The notes under the pieces: generated by a model
Told to the model about the DNA's origin: nothing
The model's database searches: none
The model's input: the letters and a program-made list of their open reading frames with translations, nothing else
Position numbers and translations under genes: made by a program
DNA from: an uncultured Dysosmobacter sp.
Lineage (GTDB): Bacteria; Bacillota; Clostridia; Oscillospirales; Oscillospiraceae
Length of the DNA: 10,772 bases
NCBI GenBank assembly: GCA_934504065.1
Contig: CAKSVQ010000073.1
Location: 1 to 10,772 of the forward strand
Reading direction: 5' to 3'
Shown here: positions 1 through 7,755 of the stretch, piece by piece
Position numbering within the stretch: the first letter of the stretch is position 1
How the letters are laid out: every line of letters starts with the position of its first letter

Positions 1-214
1 TTGTCGTCATGCAAAGCATGGCGTTGGGGATGGCGGCGACGACAAGGAGGAAAACGAGTTTTCCGACTGGCGTCACCGACAGCCACAAAAAGGCGAAGCC
101 GACAACAGCCGCCATGGCTTTTTGTGTTGATATCAACTTATTACATAAGTAGGTAATAATGGATTAACCCCGCAATTGGCCTCCTGCAAGCAGCGGCAAC
201 TCTGTAGGAGTTGC
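1..214 (+). repeat. Interspersed hairpin-rich repeat, copy A (left end may lie outside the window)
   Basis: This copy aligns to copy B at a constant offset of 675 bases with no net indel. By eye the first ~139 aligned bases differ at about 11 positions. It is packed with short inverted repeats: TTGTCGTC (1-8) with GACGACAA (38-45); GGAAAAC-GA-GTTTTCC (49-64); CACAAAAAG (84-92) with CTTTTTGTG (118-126); and GCAACTC-TGTAG-GAGTTGC (196-214). There is no plausible gene in it. A non-autonomous mobile or REP-like element, or a structured RNA, would fit; the family is not recognised. Confidence 0.85.
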
Positions 215-300
215 GTTTCCCCAGCCCAGGGTTGCGGGCGAAGCACGCTACCCTGGGTATGGCCCCCACTAACCTGGCAACTCTGACGGAGTTGCGCTTA
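196..300. repeat. Cluster of three GC-rich hairpins after repeat copy A
   Basis: Three perfect inverted repeats lie close together. The first is the 7-bp-arm hairpin at 196-214. The second is CCCAGGGT (225-232) with ACCCTGGG (250-257). The third, at 277-295, has the same GCAACTC/GAGTTGC arms as the first but a different spacer, TGACG. Reuse of the same arms around different spacers suggests a REP-like family. No coding function is evident. The 301-365 stretch beyond it shows nothing recognisable. Confidence 0.7.
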
Positions 301-370
301 GCCGTAGGCGTTACTTGTAGTGTATATGCCCATATACCTTGAATATGCTATCGCAAGAAACTACAAAAAG

Positions 371-499
371 ATTTGTGGCTTTTCAGGTCTTCGCCCTATG
401 CGTCCGTGTGTGTCGGTAAATATCTCGAGAGCGAGCTCTCGGAAATTCCCCGTCACCCACATCCGCGCCTGCCAGGTGGCAGGCTGAAAAGCCGCAAAT
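371..499. repeat. Palindromic unit with 16-bp inverted ends
   Basis: The ends 371-386 and 484-499 are inverted repeats matching at 15 of 16 positions (key part GGCTTTTCAG / CTGAAAAGCC). Inside are two more hairpins: CGAGAG-CGAG-CTCTCG (426-441) and GCCTGCCA-GG-TGGCAGGC (467-484). The short frames that cross it on either strand have no recognisable protein character, so I read it as a structured non-coding repeat unit. Whether it is mobile cannot be told from one copy. Confidence 0.6.
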
Positions 500-501
500 A
501 C

Positions 502-638
502 AAAAAGTCCGCCGTTGGCGGTAAAAAAAGTCCGGCTACGCCGGTACAAAAAAATGATTACCTTATTATCTATCGGTAGCGTCATATAGATAGAAGAACA
601 CAAACTGCTGTTTTTTTACCGCCAACGGCGGCCTTTTT
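502..638. repeat. MITE-like unit with 28-bp inverted ends
   Basis: Arms 502-529 and 611-638 are inverted repeats with 27 of 28 positions matching, around an 81-base interior. Each arm itself contains a short hairpin (CCGCC-GTT-GGCGG, and its complement) next to a run of seven A or T, so each arm resembles a rho-independent terminator. A further hairpin, CCGGC-TAC-GCCGG, lies at 532-544. TAC lies immediately left (499-501) and again at 640-642, which could be a 3-bp target duplication but is weak evidence. Confidence 0.6.
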
Positions 639-660
639 TTACGGCCACCGGCCGCTTTTT
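619..660 (+). terminator. Possible tandem intrinsic-terminator-like hairpins
   Basis: CCGCC-AAC-GGCGG (619-631) followed by seven T (634-640), then CGGCC-ACC-GGCCG (642-654) followed by a T-run (656-660). The stems are only 5 bp with 3-base loops and no gene ends just upstream. They could stop read-through toward the operon at 1265, or could simply be part of the repeat elements they lie in. Confidence 0.3.
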
Positions 661-663
661 GAA

Positions 664-912
664 CCATGCCGGCTGTTGTCGTCATGCAAAGCATGGCGTT
701 GGGGGCGGCGGCGACGACAAAAAGGAAAACTCGTTTTCCGACTGCCGTCCCCGACAGCCCCCAAAAGGCGAAGCCGACAACAGCCGCCATGGCTTTTTGT
801 GTTTATATCAACCCCTAATAGAAGCAGTTATTAATGGATTAATCCCGCAATTGGCCTCCCGCAAGCAGCGGCAACTCCTACAGAGTTGCCAAGGGTGCGT
901 ACCATCAACCCC
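664..912 (+). repeat. Interspersed hairpin-rich repeat, copy B
   Basis: This is the most complete copy. Positions 676-889 align to copy A and about 700-912 align to the reverse complement of copy C; B and C also share the tail AAGGGTGCGTACCATCAACC that A lacks. An outer stem joins 664-681 to 775-792 (17 of 18 positions). It overlaps an alternative inner stem (676-683 with 713-720), so the two cannot form together. Spacer hairpins are GGAAAAC-TC-GTTTTCC (724-739) and GCAACTC-CTACA-GAGTTGC (871-889). No gene is recognised in it. Confidence 0.85.
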
Positions 913-1106
913 AAGTCCCATCTTAACCTTCCGCCAGGGGAAAAAGTATTCGTCACAATCTAAAAAACACAGCAAGACGGAGCTCCCGCCCCTTGGGGAG
1001 GGTTTGGGGAGGGGCTTCCAACGAACTCTCGCCCCTTGTGGATGGAAGGCGATGGGCTTTCTACCCTTTACTATGTCCCCTTATATATATAAATAGGTAT
1101 AGGGGG
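913..1106. other. Non-coding upstream stretch with a G-run tract
   Basis: No gene is seen here; a frame crossing it on the + strand runs through repeat copy B and has no recognisable protein character. The notable element is 995-1014, with G-runs of 4, 3, 4 and 4 separated by A, TTT and A. It fits the simple G-quadruplex pattern on the strand that is sense for the downstream operon. It is preceded by CCCC-TT-GGGG (989-998), which could fold into a competing hairpin. Confidence 0.5.
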
Positions 1107-1107
1107 A

Positions 1108-1189
1108 AACGCAATTATTTTCTGATTATTCCCCGTGGTTCTGGAATTGCGCAAATTTTGCGCTAAAAATTACCTACTGTAACGCAATT
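1108..1189. promoter_or_regulatory. Candidate operator region of the SusC/D operon
   Basis: The heptamer CGCAATT occurs at 1110-1116 (+), 1145-1151 (as its complement AATTGCG) and 1183-1189 (+). The middle copy overlaps a 15-base palindrome, GCGCAAA-T-TTTGCGC (1149-1163), whose right edge lies 44 bases before the -33-like TTTG. This spacing would suit a transcription factor acting on the promoter at 1207-1234. No regulator gene is in the window, so the assignment is inference. Confidence 0.35.
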
Positions 1190-1206
1190 TTCACCTTAAA
1201 AAGTTT

Positions 1207-1234
1207 TTTGGTCTCATAATTAATTGTAAATTTG
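1207..1234 (+). promoter_or_regulatory. Bacteroidetes-type promoter for the SusC/D operon
   Basis: TAAATTTG (1227-1234) fits the Bacteroidetes -7 consensus TAnnTTTG exactly. TTTG at 1207-1210 can serve as the -33 element, although its 16-base spacing is a few bases shorter than usual. Transcription would start near 1240, giving a leader of about 25 nt before the ATG at 1265. Confidence 0.6.
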
Positions 1235-1264
1235 CATCAGCATCATCTTAATAATTGATAAAAT

Positions 1265-4200
1265 ATGAGTAAAAAATGTAGTTTAACATTGCTCTTTTTC
1301 TTGCTTTTCATGCCATTGTCTCTTTTGGCACAAGAGATAACGGTCAAGGGAAAAGTTACTGAGAAAGGTACTGGCGAACCCTTGCCGGGCGCAAGCGTAG
1401 TAGTCCAGAAATCCACAAAGGGTGTTATGACCGACGTTGATGGTGGCTATGAAATCAAAGTCAAGCCAACCGACAAACTTGTGTTCTCCTACGTTGGTAT
1501 GGAGGACAAAGTCGTTACTGTGGGAAACCAAACAGTTATCAATGTAGAGCTTGCCCCCAAGGGCAACGAGCTTGACGAGGTAACGGTAGTAGCCTACGGT
1601 AAGCAGAAGAAGGAAAGTATCGTGAGCTCTATCACCACGGTAAACACCAAAGATTTGCGTGTGCCGTCGAGCAACCTTACCCAGTCTTTTGCCGGTAACA
1701 TCGCCGGTATGATTGCTTACACACGTTCGGGTGAGCCTGGCCAGGACAACACCGACTTCTTCGTTCGTGGTGTGACAACCTTTGGTGAGGGTGGTTCCAA
1801 CCCACTTATTCTTATCGATAACATCGAGCTGACATCTGCCGACCTTAACCGTCTGCGTCCCGATGATATCGAGAGTTTCTCTATCCTGAAAGACGCCTCT
1901 GCAGCTGCCCTCTACGGTGCCCGTGGTGCTAACGGTGTAATCCTCGTTACCACCAAGCGCGGTGAGGAAGGTCCCGCCAAGATCTTCGGCCGTATCGAGC
2001 ACTCTTTCCAGAGCCCTCTCCGCAAGGTTGAGTTGGCTGACCCTGTAACCTATATGCAGTGTTACAACGACGCTTTGATTTCTCGCGGTTCGCTGAGTAT
2101 AGACGACCTCATCTATAGCCAGGACAAGATCGAACAGACCGGTAAGCCCGGTGCCAACCGTCTTATCTACCCTGCCAACGACTGGTACAACATGCTGTTC
2201 AAGAACGTATCTCACAGTACCCGTGCCGACGTTTCTATCCGCGGTGGTGGTAAGGTGGCTACCTATTATATCTCTGGTGCCTATACTCAAGATGGCGGTA
2301 TGCTCAAGGTTGACCATCGCAACAGCTTCAACAACAATATCGACAGTAAGAAATACACCATGCGTGCCAACGTCGATGTCAACGTGACCAAGACTACCAA
2401 GGTGGCCCTTCGCCTGACCGGTAACTTTGATGACTATAGCGGTCCGATGTCGTCTGGTAATGACATGTTTGTCAATGTTATGCACGCCGACCCCGTACTC
2501 TTCCCCGCTTTCTATCCTATGGATGAAGAGCACAAGGGTATCAAGCACATCATGTTTGGTAACTACCTCGATGGTCGTTACATCAACCCCTACGCCGAGA
2601 TGGTACGCGGTTACAAGGACTACCAGCGTTCACAGATGATCGCAGCCTTGCAGCTCGATCAGGATCTGAGCTTCATCACCAAGGGTCTGAAGTTTACCAC
2701 CCTGTTCAACCTCTCACGTCTCTCTGACTTCGGTATCAAGCGTTTCTTCAAACCTTATTGGTACACTATGGGTGAGTATGACTCTTACACAGGAGAATAC
2801 CACATTACTCGTCTGAACGAGGACGGTACCGACTATCTTACCTATAATGAAGATGCCAAGAACGTGGTTAACACCATGTACTGGGAAAGCCGTCTGTACT
2901 GGAACCGCACCTTCGGCAAGCATTCTCTCGGTGCCCTTACCGTATTTACCACCCGTGAGCAGCGCAAGGCCAATGCCGGTACACTCCAGCTCTCTCTGCC
3001 TTCACGCAACGTGAGCCTCGCCGGTCGTCTTACTTACGGTTTCGATGACCGCTACTTCGCTGAGTTCAACTTCGGTTACAACGGTTCTGAGCGTTTCTCC
3101 AAGGAGCATCGTTGGGGTTTCTTCCCATCAGTAGGTCTCGGTTGGTTGGTTTCTAACGAGAAGTTCTTCCAGCCTCTTACCAATGTCATCAGCAAACTGA
3201 AATTCCGTGCCTCTTACGGTCTCGTGGGTAATGATAAGATTGGCGACGAAAAGAACCGCTTCTTCTATCTCTCTGAGATGTATATGAATAATTCCAATGT
3301 CAAGGCTACCTTCGGTGAAAACTTTCAGACTTCATTAAATGGTATTACCTTCAAGCGCTATGCCAACTCTGCAATCACTTGGGAGCGCGCCAAGAAGCAG
3401 AACTACGCTATAGAACTCTCTCTCTTTGGTGACCTCGACATCATTGCCGAGTACTATCGTGAGAAGCGTACCGATATCTATATGACCCGTGCCGATATTC
3501 CTTCTACTATGGGTCTGCAGACCTCTATCGGTGCCAATATCGGTGAGGCAACTGCCCATGGTGTGGATATCCAACTCGAGTATCGTAAGAACTGGAACAA
3601 GGATCTCTGGACATCAGCCCGCGGTAACTTCACTTTCGCCCGCAGTAGATATGATGTCTACGAGGAGCCCACTTACAAGGAGAGCTATCGCCAGCACGCT
3701 GGTCGCAGCATCAAACAGAAGTGGGGATATATCGCCGAGCGTCTGTTCGTTGATGACGAAGAGGCTGCCAACAGCCCCTCACAGGCAGCTTTCGGTTCAC
3801 AGTATGGCGGTGGTGACATCAAGTACACCGACGTCAACAAGGACGGTGTAATCAACGAGGCTGATATGGTACCAATCGGTAATCCTACTTCACCTGAGTT
3901 TATCTACGGTTTCGGTTTCTCTGTAGGCTATAAGGGCTTCGACTTCTCTATGTTCTTCCAGGGTCTTGCCAACGAGTCGTTCTGGATCAATGCAGGTGGC
4001 TTCTCTACTACCAACGAAGAGACCAAGGGTGGTTTGGCTCCATTCTATAAGAATACCCAGTTGCTCAAGGCTATCGCCGACGACCACTGGAGCGAGAGCA
4101 ACCGCAATCTCTACGCTTTCTGGCCCCGTCTGAGCACCTATCTCAACAACAATAATACCCAGCCCAGTACCTGGTGGATGCGCGATGGCTCGTTCCTCCG

Positions 4201-4405
4201 TCTCAAGCAGATGGAATTTGGTTATACCGTTCCTCGTAACCTCACCAAGAAGTGGCACATGGAGAGCCTGCGCTTCTATGTATCGGGTAGTAACCTCCTC
4301 AACTGGAGCAGCTTCAAGATGTGGGATCCCGAGCAGGGTTCTTCTGCACTCAACTATCCTCTGCAGCGCACTATCAATGTCGGTCTGAATGTTACATTCC
4401 AATAA
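1265..4405 (+). CDS. SusC/RagA-family TonB-linked outer-membrane transporter
   Basis: A 1046-residue protein of usual SusC length. Residues 1-22 are a Sec signal peptide, cleaved after LLA. About 24-98 is a carboxypeptidase-regulatory-like beta domain. A TonB-box-like NELDEVTVVAYG lies at 101-112. The plug domain follows, with the SusC signature DDIESFSILKDASAAALYG at about 200-218, and then a beta-barrel ending in Q. No N-terminal secretin/TonB (STN) domain precedes the regulatory domain, so direct signalling to a FecR-type anti-sigma factor is unlikely. D856-x-N-x-D-G-x-I-N-x-x-D867 resembles a calcium-binding loop. In the family, SusC forms the barrel through which ligand captured by SusD enters the periplasm, powered by TonB. 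The start is fixed by the signal peptide and A-rich leader; there is no Shine-Dalgarno. First gene of a four-gene operon. Substrate unknown. Confidence 0.95.
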   Translation: MSKKCSLTLLFFLLFMPLSLLAQEITVKGKVTEKGTGEPLPGASVVVQKSTKGVMTDVDGGYEIKVKPTDKLVFSYVGMEDKVVTVGNQTVINVELAPKGNELDEVTVVAYGKQKKESIVSSITTVNTKDLRVPSSNLTQSFAGNIAGMIAYTRSGEPGQDNTDFFVRGVTTFGEGGSNPLILIDNIELTSADLNRLRPDDIESFSILKDASAAALYGARGANGVILVTTKRGEEGPAKIFGRIEHSFQSPLRKVELADPVTYMQCYNDALISRGSLSIDDLIYSQDKIEQTGKPGANRLIYPANDWYNMLFKNVSHSTRADVSIRGGGKVATYYISGAYTQDGGMLKVDHRNSFNNNIDSKKYTMRANVDVNVTKTTKVALRLTGNFDDYSGPMSSGNDMFVNVMHADPVLFPAFYPMDEEHKGIKHIMFGNYLDGRYINPYAEMVRGYKDYQRSQMIAALQLDQDLSFITKGLKFTTLFNLSRLSDFGIKRFFKPYWYTMGEYDSYTGEYHITRLNEDGTDYLTYNEDAKNVVNTMYWESRLYWNRTFGKHSLGALTVFTTREQRKANAGTLQLSLPSRNVSLAGRLTYGFDDRYFAEFNFGYNGSERFSKEHRWGFFPSVGLGWLVSNEKFFQPLTNVISKLKFRASYGLVGNDKIGDEKNRFFYLSEMYMNNSNVKATFGENFQTSLNGITFKRYANSAITWERAKKQNYAIELSLFGDLDIIAEYYREKRTDIYMTRADIPSTMGLQTSIGANIGEATAHGVDIQLEYRKNWNKDLWTSARGNFTFARSRYDVYEEPTYKESYRQHAGRSIKQKWGYIAERLFVDDEEAANSPSQAAFGSQYGGGDIKYTDVNKDGVINEADMVPIGNPTSPEFIYGFGFSVGYKGFDFSMFFQGLANESFWINAGGFSTTNEETKGGLAPFYKNTQLLKAIADDHWSESNRNLYAFWPRLSTYLNNNNTQPSTWWMRDGSFLRLKQMEFGYTVPRNLTKKWHMESLRFYVSGSNLLNWSSFKMWDPEQGSSALNYPLQRTINVGLNVTFQ

Positions 4406-4417
4406 ACAGCAATCATT

Positions 4418-6388
4418 ATGATAAAGATATTCAATAAAATCAAGATTACGGTAATGGCTGCCGTTGTGGCTCTTATGGGTCTTACAGCGTGTAACGATTA
4501 CCTTGATGTAGTACCCGATGGTGGCGACCCTACCTTACCCGATGCGTTCGCCCTTCGTTCGATAGCCTATCGTTACCTCGGTACTTGCTATAGCTATATG
4601 CCTGGCGACGGTACCGGCAGCGACCCTGCCATGTTGGGTAGCGACGAACTTGTGGATCTCTATCCCCGTACCACAGGCAAGTATTTCAGTACAAGTATGA
4701 CCATGATTGCCCGTGGTTATCAGAACAAGTCAAGTGTTTATGGTAATGACTGGAACAGTCTCTACACAGGTATCCGTGATTGTGACAACCTGATAGACAA
4801 TGTTGACTTAGTACCAGACATGAGTGATGACGAGAAGAAACAGTGGAAGGCTGAGGCTCGTTTCCTCAAGGCTTACTACCACTTCTGCCTCATCCGCAAG
4901 TGGGGTGCCATCCCTGTGGTTAAGCACAGTCTGCCTATGGACGCCAGTGTCGAGGATGTACGCGTATATCGTGATCCTATCGATACCTGTTTCAACTTCG
5001 TGCTCAGCGAGCTCGACAAGGCCATCCCTGACTTGGCTGAGTCATTCTCTAATACCGAGTATGGCCGCATCACCAAGGCTATTGGTTATGCGTTCAAGGC
5101 ACGTGTAGCCTGCTACGCCGCCAGTCCTCTCTTCAACGGCAACGACGACCAGAAGAACCTTGTCGACAAGCGTGGTGTGCAGCTCTTCCCCGCCAAGACC
5201 GAAGAGCAGAAGCTCGAGCGTTGGCAGTATGCCGTTGACGCTTGTAAGGCTGCCATCGAGGAGTGTCAGAAGATTAACCTCAAACTCTATGAGGGCGAGG
5301 ATATCCTCTATCGTATGAACGATACGCTGAAGACCGACCTCATTCTCCGTGGCGCTATGTGCGAGAGATGGAACTCTGAGCTCATCTGGGGCAATACCCA
5401 GTCCTGGACTGCCGAGCGTAAGAACTGGCAGATTATGGGTTGTGTCAACCTCCAGTACGAGGAGAATCCGCAGTTTACTGGTGCTCTTACCGGTTATCGT
5501 TGCTTCGGTGTGCCATTGAAGGTGGCTGAAGAGTTCTATTCTAAGCATGGTGTGCCAATCTCTGTTGACAAGGATCGTCAGGGCGGTTGGAACGAAATGG
5601 AAATCAAGCGTGGCGACGAGCAGAACCAGTTCTACCTCGAGCGCGGCTATGAGACTGTCAAGCTCAACTTCGACCGCGAGCCTCGTTTCTATGCCTTCTT
5701 GGGCTTCGACGGTGGCAAGTGGCTCGGCCAGCTTACCGATGCTGAGTACAACGACCTGACCTCTGACAAGGTGAAGAAGGTCAAGTGCCGCGTAGGACAG
5801 TATGCCGCCAAGGCTGGTGCCAACGTAGGTCCTGTGACAGGTTACTTCCCCAAGAAGACCTTCCCCTACAAGAACCGTGTCAATGCAGCCAACGGTACTA
5901 CCAATATCTCTTCTACTTGGTTCCCTTATCCTATCATGCGTCTTGCCGACCTCTATCTGCTCTATGCCGAGGCTATCAACGAGCTTGAAGGTCCTAATGG
6001 TGCCCACAGTACCGAGCTCTTCCTTTATATCAACGCTGTTCGCGTGCGTGCCAAGATTCCAGATGTCAAGACCGCTTGGGATGACTACAGCACCAACCCC
6101 GGTTACTACAATACCCAGACCGGTATGCGCGCCATCATCCATCAGGAGCGTATGAACGAGCTCGCTTTCGAGAGCCAGCGTTTCTGGGATATCCGCCGAT
6201 GGAAGGAAGGTCCAACAGAGTACAGCAAGAATATCTACGGTTTCAATATCGCTGGTGCTTCTGCCGAAGACTATTACAAGAAGACCCTCGTATACGAGCA
6301 GCCCTTCTTGGTTCGCGATTATTTCTGGCCCATCAGTACGTACAACTTGGAGCACAACCCCAATTTGATCCAGAACACTGGTTGGTAA
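4418..6388 (+). CDS. SusD/RagB-family nutrient-binding outer-membrane lipoprotein
   Basis: A 656-residue lipoprotein. The signal peptide ends in the lipobox LTAC with lipidated Cys25, followed by NDYLD, the usual SusD start; acidic residues after the cysteine suit export to the cell surface. TPR-like helices expected of the family fill the N-terminal half (for example EARFLKAYYHF). The C-terminal hallmarks are present: ADLYLLYAEAINE, NELAFESQRFWDIRRWKEG at 580-598, and a terminal WPIS...NPNLIQNTGW at 637-656. It is about 100 residues longer than starch SusD (about 550), with the extra length probably in ligand-facing loops between the helices. It begins 12 bases after the transporter stop, as is normal for a co-expressed SusC/D pair that works as a lidded importer. 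The ligand cannot be read from the sequence. Confidence 0.95.
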   Translation: MIKIFNKIKITVMAAVVALMGLTACNDYLDVVPDGGDPTLPDAFALRSIAYRYLGTCYSYMPGDGTGSDPAMLGSDELVDLYPRTTGKYFSTSMTMIARGYQNKSSVYGNDWNSLYTGIRDCDNLIDNVDLVPDMSDDEKKQWKAEARFLKAYYHFCLIRKWGAIPVVKHSLPMDASVEDVRVYRDPIDTCFNFVLSELDKAIPDLAESFSNTEYGRITKAIGYAFKARVACYAASPLFNGNDDQKNLVDKRGVQLFPAKTEEQKLERWQYAVDACKAAIEECQKINLKLYEGEDILYRMNDTLKTDLILRGAMCERWNSELIWGNTQSWTAERKNWQIMGCVNLQYEENPQFTGALTGYRCFGVPLKVAEEFYSKHGVPISVDKDRQGGWNEMEIKRGDEQNQFYLERGYETVKLNFDREPRFYAFLGFDGGKWLGQLTDAEYNDLTSDKVKKVKCRVGQYAAKAGANVGPVTGYFPKKTFPYKNRVNAANGTTNISSTWFPYPIMRLADLYLLYAEAINELEGPNGAHSTELFLYINAVRVRAKIPDVKTAWDDYSTNPGYYNTQTGMRAIIHQERMNELAFESQRFWDIRRWKEGPTEYSKNIYGFNIAGASAEDYYKKTLVYEQPFLVRDYFWPISTYNLEHNPNLIQNTGW

Positions 6389-6410
6389 ACTAATAAAAGA
6401 CTATACGATT

Positions 6411-7733
6411 ATGAAGAAATTATTATTATCGTTCAGCATATTGCTCCTGTCTGCTATGGCTATCACCAGCTGTAGCGACGGAGACAGAATTGACCAGCGC
6501 GGAGGCTTACCCTTGCCCCAGCAGCCCAAGATAGTAGACGTCAAGTCCGTTCCTGGTGGTGCCGTGCTGAAATTCCAGATTCCCGATGACCCATACATCA
6601 AGGGCATCGTGGCTACCTATGAGCGCAATGGCGCCATGGTAGAGTCTCGTATCTCCCGTTATCTCGACACCTTGATGGTAGAAGGCTATGCCGACCTCAA
6701 GGAGCACGCTGTAGAGGTACGCAGCTTCAACGCCGACGACGTAAAGTCTGAGGCACAGACCGTGAAGATTACTCCTCTCGAGGCACCTGTCAATACTGCC
6801 AGCTTTGAGTTCTTCGAGGCTTTCGGTGGTTTCAAGGTTAAGATCAAGAACAATCCTACCAAGGCTACTCTCGCCCTCGTGGTTCAGGCCGATACCCTGA
6901 ATGCCGACCAGGATCTCACCTACGAGCAGCGCAAGTGGAAGGACGTTTCTACGCTTTTCATGTCGAGCGACTCGGTTATGCTCACACGCCGCAATATGTC
7001 GGCTGTGCCCACCGTGCTTTCTGCCTATCTGCGCGACAGCTACGGCAACACCTCAGAGCGCCAGCTTATCAAGATTACTCCTAAGGCTGAGATTGAGCTT
7101 GACAAGAGCAAGTTCAAGTATTACCCTGTTGCCGACGACAACTTCGTCAACGACCCCAATGGTGGTGGCGTTACCGCTCTCTGGGACAAGGCAACTACCG
7201 GTACTGGCAGATTCTTCGTTGCCGCCAAGGGTTGTCCTATCCCCACATGGCTTACCATCGACCTTGGTGTAGGCGCTGAGGGTACCGTGCTTAGCCGTAT
7301 CAAGACTTATCCACGTTCCGACTACGATGTATTCAATGGTGGTAACATCCGTCAGTGGGAATTCTGGGGTATCTATGACGATCCCAAGGAAGACCTTGTC
7401 AAGAATCCTTGCAAGAAGACCGATCCCGACTACCAGCAGCGTCATGGCTTCAGCCGTGGTTGGGTGATGCTGACCAAGGGTGAGCAGTACAAGCCCTCTG
7501 GCTATGCTCCTGACGGCACTGTCGATGGATGGACTCCTGAGGACCGTGAGTACTACCTCTACAATACCGAGTATGAGGTAGACAATACCAACGAGCTTAC
7601 TCCTAACGCTTACGACAAGATCAGATACCTTCGTCTCGTAGTGATCAATACCTTTGCCACTTACCAGTATCCTGCTACATCAGGTGCATGGTTTATCGGT
7701 GAAATCACACCATGGGGACAGGTGAACAAGTAA
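6411..7733 (+). CDS. Surface lipoprotein, DUF4959/DUF5126/DUF5000-type, discoidin-like C-terminus
   Basis: A 440-residue lipoprotein with lipobox ITSC (Cys21) followed by SDGDRID, an acidic stretch consistent with surface export. I recognise the layout of SusC/D-linked Bacteroidetes lipoproteins: an Fn3-like DUF4959 region at about 35-125 (PKIVDVKSVPGGAVLKF), a second beta-sandwich, DUF5126, at about 125-230, and a DUF5000 region at about 245-440. The last region looks like a galactose-binding/discoidin fold, with ALWDK, PTWLTIDLG, an aromatic WEFWGIYD and the closing RYLRLVVIN...GEITPWG. No catalytic motif is visible, so a role in binding the operon's substrate at the cell surface is inferred. 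It starts 22 bases after the SusD stop. The domain names are recalled from family knowledge and not checked with profiles. Confidence 0.8.
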   Translation: MKKLLLSFSILLLSAMAITSCSDGDRIDQRGGLPLPQQPKIVDVKSVPGGAVLKFQIPDDPYIKGIVATYERNGAMVESRISRYLDTLMVEGYADLKEHAVEVRSFNADDVKSEAQTVKITPLEAPVNTASFEFFEAFGGFKVKIKNNPTKATLALVVQADTLNADQDLTYEQRKWKDVSTLFMSSDSVMLTRRNMSAVPTVLSAYLRDSYGNTSERQLIKITPKAEIELDKSKFKYYPVADDNFVNDPNGGGVTALWDKATTGTGRFFVAAKGCPIPTWLTIDLGVGAEGTVLSRIKTYPRSDYDVFNGGNIRQWEFWGIYDDPKEDLVKNPCKKTDPDYQQRHGFSRGWVMLTKGEQYKPSGYAPDGTVDGWTPEDREYYLYNTEYEVDNTNELTPNAYDKIRYLRLVVINTFATYQYPATSGAWFIGEITPWGQVNK

Positions 7734-7755
7734 TAACTCTTAAAACGTTAAAGCA

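Noticed and set aside
361..790. Short frames on both strands (about 68-80 codons) between the repeat copies
   Set aside because: They overlap inverted-repeat units and poly-A/T runs, and their translations show no domain, signal or conserved-looking segment.
1..912. CRISPR array suggested by repeated short units
   Set aside because: The repeats are two long copies 675 bases apart with internal hairpins, not many short direct repeats with regular spacers, and no cas genes are present.
659..1096. Open frame of 145 codons on the plus strand
   Set aside because: It runs through repeat copy B and the G-run tract, is full of translated hairpin sequence, and has no plausible protein character.
1265..1564. 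STN signalling domain at the transporter N-terminus
   Set aside because: The mature N-terminus goes straight into the carboxypeptidase-regulatory-like domain and TonB box. There is no room for an STN domain and no sigma/anti-sigma genes are adjacent.
1283..2548. Open frame of 421 codons on the minus strand inside the transporter gene
   Set aside because: It lies wholly antisense to a certain SusC gene, begins with no promoter or leader signal, and its translation has no signal, domain or normal composition. Such frames arise from the codon bias of the sense gene.
5042..6355. Open frame of 437 codons on the minus strand inside the SusD gene
   Set aside because: It is antisense to a clear SusD gene with family motifs along its length, and its translation shows no recognisable features. 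It is a codon-bias shadow.
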